Assembly: GCA_963777855.1 (NCBI GenBank)
Contig: CAVZRW010000008.1
Span: 372,001-436,000, forward strand
Reading direction: 5' to 3'
Origin: Prado023 sp963777855
Lineage (GTDB): Bacteria; Actinomycetota; Actinomycetes; S36-B12; CAIYMF01
DNA: 64,000 nt
A program made the position numbers and the translations under genes. Below are positions 1 through 9,361 of this stretch, piece after piece. The notes beneath the pieces were generated by a model. The model ran no database searches. It saw nothing but the letters and a program-made list of their open reading frames with translations, and was not told where the DNA came from. How positions within the stretch are numbered: position 1 is the stretch's first letter; every line of letters begins with the position of its first letter.

Positions 1-654
1 CACCCCGCCGCGCTGCAGGGCGGTGGCCAGGGCCAGCAGGGACACCCCGCCGGCCGCGGCGATCCCGTAGGCCGAGGGGTCGGTGAGCAGCCCGGTGACG
101 GTGATCGGGCTCTCGAGGGTGCGGGTGGCGATGCCGACCAGTCCGAACCCGAAGCCGGCCAGCGCCCCGAGCAGGGTCACCCCGAGGCGGCCGGGCACCT
201 TGGCCGCGAGGAAGGTCAGCAGCAGCAGCCCGATCCCGATGCCCAGGGGCAGCCACTTCTGCCAGGTCTCCAGCGCGACGGCCTCGCCCTCGCCGGCGGA
301 GAGACCCAGCGCGACGAGCCCCGCCACGACGGCCGCCACCCCGAACCACTCACCCCGGGATAGGGGGATCTTGAGCCAGGTGGCCGCAGCCACGGCCGTC
401 ACCGCGAGGGCCCCGGCGGTGAAGGCCTCGACGACGAACAGGGGCAGCGTCTGCAGCGCGACCACCGTCAGCAGGAACCCGAGTCCGTCGAGGGCCAGGC
501 CGACCAGGTAGGGCACTGAGCGCAGCAGCCGCACCATCAGCCCCGGGTCCAAGCCCGCCCTGGCTGCCGTGCTTCGCGCGCCCACTGACTGCAGGACGGT
601 CGCCAGGCCGTAGCTGAGCGCGATTCCCGCGGCGGCGAGCAGGGCCAGGGTCAT
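1..654 (-). CDS. DMT/EamA-like multi-pass membrane protein (partial, C-terminus beyond window)
   Basis: Reading the minus strand from the ATG at 654 gives an open frame to the window edge (218 codons, no stop). The protein begins MTLALLAAAGIALSYGLA and is almost entirely hydrophobic, with about seven visible membrane segments separated by short Arg-rich loops. The layout of short helices in pairs resembles the DMT/EamA superfamily of 10-helix transporters and the related NIPA-like actinobacterial proteins; substrate cannot be told. The start lies 25 bases after the stop of the Vps62-like gene on the same strand, so it is probably the last visible gene of the hydrolase-lysX operon. What is seen: open frame and helices. 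What is inferred: family and transport role. An unrelated integral membrane protein is possible. Confidence 0.6.
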   Translation of the reverse strand, partial: MTLALLAAAGIALSYGLATVLQSVGARSTAARAGLDPGLMVRLLRSVPYLVGLALDGLGFLLTVVALQTLPLFVVEAFTAGALAVTAVAAATWLKIPLSRGEWFGVAAVVAGLVALGLSAGEGEAVALETWQKWLPLGIGIGLLLLTFLAAKVPGRLGVTLLGALAGFGFGLVGIATRTLESPITVTGLLTDPSAYGIAAAGGVSLLALATALQRGGV

Positions 655-679
655 GGGGTCCTCCGGGAGTGGGTGGGGA

Positions 680-2474
680 TCAGCGCCGCAGGGCGTCGCG
701 GAGGTTGACCACGAGCAGCAGCAGGGCTGCCGCGATCAGTCCCCACCCAAGGACCAGCCGCCAGTCGACCACGAAGTAGTAGAGGGCGGTGAGCACGGCC
801 AGGACACCGATCAGCCGTCCCATCACGCGCAGGAACTGACCGCGCACCAGGCCCTCGATGGACAGCAGCAGCACCAGCCACGCACCAGCCGACACGGTCC
901 AGGAGACGCCCACCCTGGGCAGGATGATGGCGGCCACGGCGAACAGCAGCACGGGTGTGCTGATGACCGCCCAGCCGGCCAGGACGCGGCTGCGCAGTCC
1001 GCCGACCCGGGCCAGCGGCGTGCGCCTGTGCCGCAGGTGGGCATGCGGGGGCCGCGGGGGGAACGTCTGTGCTGGCTGCGGCCAGGGCCCGACTCCACTC
1101 GTCGCGCAGGCGGGTGTCCTCCATGCGCAGCCCGAGGACGCGCTCCTCCTCCGCGGCCAGGTCGCGTACCTCCGGCGAGGCCGGAGCCAGGCCGGCGGCC
1201 GACATCGCCAGGGCAAGCCGCGCGGTGTCGATCTCGTCGTCGAGCTCGGCCAGGCCGCACCTCGATCTCGGCTGCCCGGCCCACGAGCCGCTCGGCCTCG
1301 ACCTCCGCGTTGGGGGTGACCTTGGCCATCCCCGCCCAGCCGATCGGGTCGGCCCACGACCTGCGCACCGTGCCGTCGCGCTCGTAGCGCGGGCCGGCCG
1401 GCCCGCGCTCGCCACCGAGCCGGTCGCGGGTGTCGTGGCCCCACAGGCCCCGGTAGTCGCGCACCCACCCGGTCGCGTCGTCGATGACGACCGGATGCCA
1501 CGGGTCCCCGCCGGGCCCGCAGACGCGGCCGTCGCCGCGGGCGTAGTCCACGTAGGGGATACCCAGCCCCTCGTCGGTGGCTGCACGCGACCACGGGGTG
1601 AGCAGCCGCGAGATCCAGCGGACCACGCGGACGAACCCACCGAGCGTCGGGGTCGGGACGGTGATCAGGTAGTCGCCGGCCAGGTAGGCACCGGAGTGCG
1701 AGCCGGCCCCGGCGAACACCACGGGGTGCCGGCCCTCGACCAGGCTCAGGTCTGGGTCGTCCCAGCGGCGGCGCAGGTCGTCGCCGGTCTCGTCGTGCGC
1801 GGAGAACACCACCCAGCGGGCCTCGGGCAGGCCCTCGCCGTCCACCGGTCCGGTGCCGTCGAGGTAGATCGTCACCTGCTCCCAGTCGGCCTCGTGCTCG
1901 TTGACCCCGCCGAACGCCCGAGCGCCAGTTGTTGAAGGAGTAGAAGAACCAGTACTGGCACACGATCCACCCGGCGTCACGAAGCACGCGGCCGTGGTAG
2001 GTCGGCTCGTCCGGGGCCAGGTGGTCGCGCTGGAGCAGGAACGATCGGGCGGCGCTGCCGCCGGGGACGCTGCCGCGGAAGAGCAGCGACACCCGGTTCA
2101 GCGCGTCGATCAGGCGGGCGAGCAGCCCGACCGCAGCCAGCCGGCTGCCGCCGCGCAGGCGCGGTGGCCGGTCAGCCGGCGGGATCACCGCCAGCCCGGG
2201 CTTCTCCCCGGAGACGATCCCGGACAGCGACTCGCCCAGGCCCTGGGTCGTGGCCCCGCGCTCGACCAGCCGGGCCAGGTCCAGCGAACCCGCCGGCGCG
2301 ACCCGGTGGACACGCTCGGACTCCGGGTCGCTCCACAGTGTGGCCCGGGCCACGTAGCGCTCGACGGAGACCGGGAAGAAGTACTCGCCCCGGGTGAAGC
2401 GCACCACGGGCTCGAAGGCGCGCAGCAGGGTCAGGTCGTCGGGACCTGGGCGTCGGCCACGGGCGTGTCAGGCA
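680..2474 (-). CDS. Vps62-like domain membrane protein (frameshifted in this assembly)
   Basis: One gene spread over three frames. The N-terminal third reads FTRGEYFFPVSVERYVARA, then a conserved-looking core with QYWFFYSFNNW, NEHEADWEQVTIYLDG and GSHSGAYLAGDYLI, and a C-terminal part with three to four membrane helices after an acidic coiled segment (LDDEIDTARLALAMSA). The QYWFFY...H/NE-DWE pattern is that of the Vps62/plant DUF946 family, whose biochemical role is poorly known. Indels needed to join it lie near 2447, 1925, 1260 and 1045. I place the start at the ATG overlapping the lysX stop (ATGCCTGA, 2474), which implies one missing base near 2447; without that correction the first in-frame start is GTG at 2407. 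Tight coupling to lysX suggests a role in membrane lipid or envelope biology, but this is inference. Confidence 0.62.
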
Positions 2475-5400
2475 TTGGGGCGCACCAGCGGGAACAGGAT
2501 CGTGTCGCGGATCCCGAGGCCGGTCAGGTTCATGACCAGCCGGTCGATGCCCATGCCCATGCCGCCGGTCGGCGGCATGCCGTACTCGAGGGCCCGCAGG
2601 AAGTCCTCGTCGACCTGCATCGCCTCGGGGTCGCCGGCGGCCGCCAGCAGCGACTGGGCGACGAAGCCGCTCGCGCTGGTCGAGCGGGTCGATCAGCTCG
2701 GAGTAGGCGGTGCCCTGCTCGGAGCCGAAGATGACCAGGTCCCACTTCTCGGCCAGGCGCGGGTCGTCGCGGTGCTGGCGGGTCAGCGGCGCGTTCTCCT
2801 TCGGGAAGTCGGTGTAGAACACCGGCGTGGTGGTCTGGCCCTCGCACAGCTCGCCGTAGATCTCCTCGAGCAGGAAGCCCCAGGACGGCGTCGGGCTCGA
2901 GCTCCAGCCCGATCCGGTCGGCGTGCCGCTGCAGCACCGCGAGCGGGGTGTCGGCGGTGATCTCCTCGCCGAGCGCCTCGGAGACCGCCTGGCAGATCGT
3001 CTTGACCGGCCAGTCGCCCGGAGAGGTCGTACTCGGTGACCTTGCCGTCGGCGTCGGTCCGGCGGGCGATCGGCTGAGCCGTAGACCGCCGTCGCGGCCT
3101 CCTGGATGAGCTCCTGGGTCAGCACCCGCATCGTGTTGTAGTCGCCGTAGGTCTCGTAGAGCTCCAGCGAGGTGAACTCCGGGTTGTGCTTGAAGTCCGC
3201 GCCCTCGTTGCGGAACTGCTGGCCGATCTCGAAGACCTTCTCCATGCCGCCGACGATCAGCCGCTTGAGGTGCAGCTCGGTCGCGATCCGCAGGTAGAGG
3301 TCGAGGTCGTAGGCGTTGATGTGCGTCTCGAACGGCCGGGCGTTCGCCCCGCCGTGGATCAGCTGCAGCATCGGGGTCTCGACCTCGATGAAGCCGCGGC
3401 GCGTGCAGCGAGTCGCGCACGCTGCGCACCACGGTCGGAGCGCATGTAGGCGATCTCGCGGGCCTCGGGCCGGATGATCAGGTCGACGTGGCGGGAGCGC
3501 ACGCGCGCCTCGGGGTCGGTGAGGCCCTTGTGCTTGTCGGGCAGGGGCCGCAGCGACTTGCTGGTCAGCGCCAGGGACGTCGGCGCAGCAGCGGACAGCT
3601 CGCCCGCGCCGGGTGGTGATCACCTCGCCGGTCACGCCCACGTGGTCGCCGAGGTCGATGTCGCGCTTCCAGTGCTCGAGGACCTCCGGGCCCACGCCGT
3701 CGAGGGCGACCATCACCTGCAGGTCGCCGGAGCCGTCGCGCAGGGTGGCGAAGCACAGCTTGCCGCCGTCGCGCTTGAGCAGGACCCGCCCGGCGACCGA
3801 CGACCGTGACGCCGGTGCGGGTGTCCGGGGGCAGCTCGCCGGCCTGCTCGCGGACCTCGGCCAGCGTGTGCGTGCGCGGGTAGCCCACCGGGTACGGCTC
3901 GATGCCCGCGCTCCCGCAGCGGTCCAGCTTCTCGCGGCGCACCCGCACCTGCTCGGGCAGGCCCTCGGTCGGACAGGGCCTCGGCCAGCGCGTCGGGCTC
4001 CGCGGGGATCTGCGCGGTGACCGCGGCGGCGTACTCCCGGCCCGCCCGCTCCAGGCCCGCGCGCCGGCCTCCGCGCCGCTGCGGCGCAGCAGCGGCCAGC
4101 GACGGGCGTCGTCAGGAAGCCCTCGGCGCTGCCGGCGGCCGCGCCCACCCGGGGCAGGTCGGAGGTGTACTCGAAGCAGATGAAGCGCGGCTGCCACTCG
4201 GGCAGGTACTTGGCGTTGGAGCGGTAGAGCGACTCCAGCTGCCAGTTGCGGCTGGCCAGGAGCAGCGCCTGGCGCCACAGCGCGCGCGATCGGCCCGGCG
4301 CCGATCTCGGCGCCGCGCTCGAAGGCCTCGCGGAACATCGCGAAGTTCAGCGACACCCGGGCCACCCCGAAGGCGCCGGCCCGCTCGGCCAGGGACGAGA
4401 CCATCAGCTCGACGAGGCCGTTGTCGGCGCTCGGGGTCGCGGCGCATCAGGTCCAGCGACAGGCCGTTGCGGCCCCACGGCACGAAGCTGAGGAACCCGC
4501 GCAGGGTGCCCTCGGCGTCGCGCGCCTCGCACCAGCACGCACTCGCCGTCGAGCGGGTCGCCGAGGCGGCCCGAGCGCCATCGAGAAGCCACGCTCGTCG
4601 CCGCCGTCGCCGCGCCAGCGCGCGGCCGCCGCGTCGAGCTCGTCGAAGCGCGCCGTCGTCGAGCGCCGAGTGCCGGGTCACCCGGGTCGTGTACCCGCGG
4701 CGCTGCAGCCGGTGCGCAGCCTGGCGCACCGGCTTCATGCCGGGGCCGTTGAGGGAGAAGGCGCGCATGTCCAGGATGGCCTCGTCGCCGATCTCGAAGG
4801 CCTCCAGCCCGGCGCCGGTGTAGGCCGCGGCGCCCTGCTCGCCGGCACCCATGACGGCCAGCGACCAGCCGTTGGCGCGGGCCTGGGCGCGCCACGGCCT
4901 CGATCGCGGCGCCCCAGCGGGTCGGGTCGCCGACCGGGTTGCCGCTGGCCAGGCTCACCGAGCCGATCACCCGGTAGGAGACTCCGGCCCGCGGCGTCGC
5001 CGGGTCGCCGGTGTCCCAGACGACGGACTTGTCCCGACGGGTGGCGAAGTAGCCGAGCGAGTCGTTGTCGCCGAACTCGCGCAGCAGGGTGCGGACCCGT
5101 GCCTCGTCGGCGGCGTCGAGGGTCTGGGTGTGCTTGGCGCCCGGAACAACAGGTAGGCCGAGCCCAGGACTGTGGCCGCCCCCATCAGCCCGATCAGCGC
5201 GCGCACCCACCACGGCGAGGTGACCGCGACCTCGGGGGCGACCAGGCCCACATCGCCGAACATCGAGTTCATCACGTGCAGGGTGGCGTTGGCCGTGTCC
5301 GGGGCCGAACCGAACTGGGAGACCAGCCAGGTGCCCACGAGCAGGGTCGCCAGACCGCCGAGGAGGAACAGCGCCAGGGCCTTGAGCCCGTTGCCGCGCA

Positions 5401-5927
5401 CGCTGCGGGCACTGAACTGCGACCGTGCCCGCACCGCGATCACCAGGACCGCGGCGATCAGCACCAGGCCGATCCCCTGCAGCCAGGTGCCCTCGCCCCG
5501 GACCAGGGCGACCAACCGGTCGAGCTCGGGCAGCGCCAGGAACCAGATGACCAGCAGCCACCAGGCGGCCCGCAGCCGGCGCAGCAGCCCCACCCCGACC
5601 ACGACCAGCAACGACGCGTAGATCAGGTTGGGCACGATCGGGATGGTCAGCTGGGAGATCACGTCGTCGGTGGACATGAAGTAGCGGCGGAGGCGGGGCA
5701 CGATCGCGGCGACGATCACCAGCAGGGCGAAGCCGAACATGGCAGCGGCGAAGCGGTCGGGCCAGCGGTCGTCGCGCAGCAGCGCCCCGGTGCCCCGGCG
5801 CAGGCGGCCACCCTCGTCGGGCCGCCTCGGCGGGTCGGCCCTCGGCAGGGCGGCCCGCGGCGTCGGCCCTGTCGCCCGCGTCGGGAAGCGGCGCGGTGGC
5901 CGGGGGCTGGGTGGGCTCAGTCGCCAT
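2468..5927 (-). CDS. lysX: Bifunctional lysylphosphatidylglycerol synthase / lysyl-tRNA synthetase LysX (frameshifted in this assembly)
   Basis: LysX charges tRNA-Lys and transfers lysine to phosphatidylglycerol in the inner leaflet, lowering surface charge and giving resistance to cationic peptides. The span of 3460 bases (about 1150 codons) matches mycobacterial LysX (about 1170 residues). Order on the minus strand: a Pro/Ala-rich N-terminus (MATEPTQPPATAPLPDAG), a six-helix membrane domain about 5750-5150, a DUF2156/MprF-type transferase domain about 5120-4150 (YFATRRDKSVVWDT, FLSFVPWGRNGLSLDLMRR), an OB-fold anticodon domain about 3950-3600, and a class II synthetase core with motif 2 (FRNEGADFKHNPEF) and a GMGMGIDRLVMN-type motif 3 ending LGIRDTILFPLVRPNA. 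About twenty single-base indels break the frame, most as extra G or C in GC-rich runs. The start overlaps the end of the upstream hydrolase gene; the stop overlaps the next start. A separate standard lysS may exist elsewhere. Confidence 0.9.
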
Positions 5928-7966
5928 GGGGGGTCGTCCTCCGGGTCATGTCGCCACGCGCGAGCGCGGCTGCGGTCTGTGCGTCGATCTCCAGTGTGTC
6001 GGAGTCCTGGCCCCACCGGGCCAGCTGGGAGCGCACGGACTCCCGGGCACTGGCAAAGCGGGAGGCCACCATCCGACGGGTCGCCCACTCCCGCTCGCGC
6101 TCGCGCAGGGCGTCCTCGATGCGCTGGAGCTGCTCGGCCGTGGCCGACAGGCGATAGGTCGCCCGCACGGCCTCGGCGAGCTCGATGCGGTAGTCGTGAC
6201 CGACGCGCACGAACTGCCCCGGCTTGCTGTTCATCCCGTTCTTGAGGTCCACCAACGTGATCAGGAACGTGATGACCGGCCGGAAGGCCGTCTCCCGCGG
6301 GACGCCCGGCGGACGGGTCTGCGGCGGGCCCATCCAGCTCGGCGGGCGCACCAGCGTGGCGTAGGAGAACTTGTTGATGGGGTCGTCGTGGTGGATCACC
6401 TGCACGTGGCGCACGCTCGCCGGCAGCGAGGCGATCTCGTCGGCGCGGGAGACGGTGCCCAGCACCCCGTGGGGGTCGAACCCGGCGGCGTCGGCCGACC
6501 ACCGGGTCCAGGCCTCGCCCCGGAACGGCGTGCCCAGGTAGAGCCCGCGCTCCACGCCCAACGCGTCGAAGCGCGCCGTGCCGGAGGCGGCCACGTCGAG
6601 GGCGACCTCGGCCCCGAGGCTCTCGCCGAACTGCACCAGCCGGGGCCGCCGCTCGGCGGGCATGGCGGCGATCCGGTCCCGGATCCCGGTCAGGATCAGC
6701 TCCTGCTGCGCCTCGCCGTCGCGGGTCAGCTGCAGTGCCAGCGCACTGGGCACCAGGGCGTACTGGGGCACGACGATCGCGCAGTCGCCACGGGTCAGGT
6801 ACTCCACGGCCTCAGCGAAGGAGTAGTTGACGTAGCCGACCCCCGTGGGTGCGGCCACCACGATCAGGGAGCGGTCGAAGCCGCCGAGTCGCTCCATCTC
6901 TGCCAGGGCGATCTTGGCCCGATCCTCGGGCGTCGTCGCGCTGCCGAACCCGGCCACCGCGCGCACCGGGGCGATCGCCGGTTCCCCCATGACCGCCGTG
7001 ATCTCCTCGGGGGTCGAGGGCCATCAGCACGAAGCGCCGGCCCTCCTTGCCGATGGCGTCGAACGCCACCACGCTGGTGGGCCCGGCGGTGACATGCTCG
7101 CTGGTCGGCGGGTCGGGGTAGGCCGGCTCGACCTGATCGCCGGTGCGCAGCACGTGGCTGCGGATCCGGGTGAGGCCGAGGGCGGCGGCCCCGGCCAGGA
7201 CCGACGCAGCCGCCGCATGGCCGACCAGGGGGGTGACCGGGTCCGCGGCGCGATCCAGCGCGCGCGAGACCATGGTGGTGGTGCCCTCGGCGATGGCGAA
7301 GTGGGTGCCGGCCAGGGCCAGCAGGCCGGCCCCCGCGGCGGCGCCCATGGCCGCGGAGCGAGCCAGCGAGGCAGGTTCGGTGTCGACGACGACGGCGCGT
7401 CGCTGCGCGGCGGGGCCCTCGCCCTGGGCAGCCGCTCGGCGGTTGCGCATTGCCACGCGCACCCCGGTGGCGCAGGCGCCGATCCCGGCCGCCACCGCCA
7501 GGTTGGTGGGCAGCCCACGCTGGCCGACCGTGGCCTCCATCGCCTTGTCCGTGCCGATGACCAGGGCGCTGGCCATCGCGCCTCCGGTGATGACCCAGGC
7601 GGTCGATCGCGTCACCGCCAGGCCCAGGGGGACCTCGTGGCTGTTGGGGATCGCCGCGACCACGCCGGTGCCGGCCAGGGCGACGACGGCCGAGGTGCCC
7701 AGGGCCACGGTCTCGGGGCTCCCGGACCGTCGGGCCTTCACCACCAGCTCGGAGACCGCCTCCACCGTGGACAGGCCCAGCGCCGAGAATCCCAACCAGT
7801 AGGCCGCCGCCGTGGCGGACAGGATGGCCTGGTCGCTGGTGGAGCGGGGGAGCAGGCCCCGGGCGAAGGTCGGCCCGACGCTGGCGGTCGCGGCGGCGAC
7901 TCCCGTGCGCAGCGCCAGGTAGCGGCGCTCCCGGACGAACGTCCACGCCGGCTTGATCTCGATCAT
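5917..7966 (-). CDS. Membrane-anchored alpha/beta-hydrolase, Abhydrolase_9 family (AhyD-like; one frameshift)
   Basis: About 683 residues from ATG 7966 (MIEIKPAWTFVRERRYLALR). The first 300 or so residues contain four to six hydrophobic segments; the rest is an alpha/beta-hydrolase with the nucleophile-elbow-like VQFGESLGAEVALDV (G-E-S-L-G) and a late HDDPINKFS segment that could carry the acid/base residues. This two-part layout is typical of actinobacterial Abhydrolase_9 proteins. A single extra C near 7018 separates the halves (VVAFDAIGKEGRRFVLMALD to EEITAVMGEPAIAP). The 3' end overlaps the start of lysX by 11 bases. Hydrolases of this neighbourhood, such as AhyD of Enterococcus faecium, cleave aminoacyl-phosphatidylglycerol, so removal of lysine from lysyl-PG made by LysX is the natural inference; another lipid or ester substrate is possible. 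Confidence 0.75.
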
Positions 7967-8276
7967 GCGTGTCCTCCCAGGCAGCGGTCCGCCGGCCGTG
8001 CGCCGCACGCCCCAGCCCCCCGCTGCGCGCCCTCAGCGGGATCATCGTCCCTGCCCGCCGCGGTCGCAACATCGGTTGAGGGTGGCGCGCCCGCGCCGGC
8101 GGGGCGTAACGGTTACGCCGACGGGTGCTGGGCGTGCCGTCGCCTGCCCTCCGGGGGAGCACCGCGCACCGCAGCCGGCGGCCATCCAGCCGGCCCCCAC
8201 CCGGGCGGGCGCCGCTCGACGACGCCGGCCCGCGCTTCGATCCCTCCTCGCGCGGGTGCGGCTAGCGTGGGCGCCC
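7967..8276. other. Divergent intergenic region between the AhyD-like hydrolase and DUF389 genes
   Basis: These 310 bases separate two divergently transcribed genes and must hold both promoters. The clearest element is the palindrome at 8103-8119, listed separately. I see no convincing -35/-10 pair in the very GC-rich remainder and no small gene with coding character. Confidence 0.6.
8103..8119. promoter_or_regulatory. Perfect inverted repeat, possible operator
   Basis: GGCGTAAC, one G, then GTTACGCC: a perfect 8-base inverted repeat with one-base spacer, 137 bases from the hydrolase start and 158 from the DUF389 start. The GTAACGGTTAC core is AT-richer than its surroundings, as for a dimeric repressor site. 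A related half-site (GTGTAACGGT) lies at 9293-9302, upstream of the amino-acid permease. The regulator is unknown. Confidence 0.4.
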
Positions 8277-9272
8277 ATGGACCTGGGCCGGGATGTGACC
8301 ATGACCGACGTCGACCGGATGACGGCGCGGCTGTTCATCACCGACGGCGAGGACCGCGCCAGGAAGTGGTCGGCGTTCTGGGTGCTCCTGGTGCTCGCCG
8401 CCGTCATCGCCACCGCCGGCGTGGTGGCCGACTCCACGGCCACCGTGATCGGGGCGATGATCGTCGCGCCGCTGATGACCCCGATCCTGGGCACGGCGCT
8501 CGCGCTGGTGCTCGCCGACCGGCGTCACCTGCTGCACAACGTGGGCCTGGTCCTCGCTGGCGCGCTTGTGGTGGTGGCGATCGGCTACCTCATCGGCACG
8601 CTGCACGCCACCGACGTGGTGGCGGCGACGAACTCGCAGGTGGCCGGTCGGGTCAGCCCCAAGCTGATCGACCTCACCGCCGCACTGGCCACCGGGGTCG
8701 TGGGGGCATTCGCGCTGGTCAGGTCGGATGTGTCCGACACCCTGCCGGGCGTGGCCATCGCGATCTCGCTGGTCCCGCCACTGGCCGTGGTGGGCCTGAC
8801 GCTGGAGTCCCAGGCTCCGTCGGAGGCGCTCGGGGCGCTGCTGCTGTTCGCCACGAACGTGGCGGCCATCATCGCCACGGGGACCTTCGTGCTGCTGGCC
8901 TATCGGGTGCGGCACGTGGTGGCCGGGTCGGGTCGGCCGCTGCCCCCGATGTCCAAGCGGACGCTGGCCGCGGTGGTCGGCATCGTCGCGCTCATCGCGA
9001 TCCCCCTGGCCTGGGGCACCGTGCTGGCAGCCGTGGAGCAGCAGGTCGTGCGCCGGGCCCAGCCGGTGGCCGAGCAGTGGGCGGCGCAGGAGGGGTGGCT
9101 GGTCACCGAGGTCGCCTACCGCCAGGGGCAGCTGGCGATCTCCGCGCTGGGATCCCCGCCGGAGGCCGACGCCGCGGCGCTGCGCAAGGACCTCGACGCG
9201 GCCGGGCTCGGGGCGGTGGACGCGCGGGTGACCCTCGTGCTGGGCGGGTCCAAGGAGCTGCCGGGCGGGTAG
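8277..9272 (+). CDS. DUF389 (TIGR00341-type) integral membrane protein
   Basis: 331 residues from ATG 8277 (MDLGRDVTMTDVDRM); a start at ATG 8301 is also possible. Six or so membrane helices are visible. The segment VVADSTATVIGAMIVAPLMT with the following PIL is the hallmark of DUF389 proteins, together with the later DTLPGVAIAISLVPPLAVVG. The C-terminal 90 residues form a soluble domain (EVAYRQGQLAISALG). Members occur in bacteria and archaea; no biochemical function is established. It is divergent from the hydrolase-lysX operon and followed 89 bases later by an amino-acid permease on the same strand. Confidence 0.85.
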   Translation: MDLGRDVTMTDVDRMTARLFITDGEDRARKWSAFWVLLVLAAVIATAGVVADSTATVIGAMIVAPLMTPILGTALALVLADRRHLLHNVGLVLAGALVVVAIGYLIGTLHATDVVAATNSQVAGRVSPKLIDLTAALATGVVGAFALVRSDVSDTLPGVAIAISLVPPLAVVGLTLESQAPSEALGALLLFATNVAAIIATGTFVLLAYRVRHVVAGSGRPLPPMSKRTLAAVVGIVALIAIPLAWGTVLAAVEQQVVRRAQPVAEQWAAQEGWLVTEVAYRQGQLAISALGSPPEADAAALRKDLDAAGLGAVDARVTLVLGGSKELPGG

Positions 9273-9361
9273 CTGTGCAGTCGGGGTGCGGCGTGTAACG
9301 GTCTCGTTGCGCTCGTGCGCGGTCGGGGCGCAGGGGCCCGGGCGCCCCTATGCTCCCGGCC

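Noticed and set aside
2468..5927. lysX as a decayed pseudogene
   Set aside because: All domains and motifs are present in order, and single-base corrections restore full length; the same error type hits essential genes elsewhere in the window.
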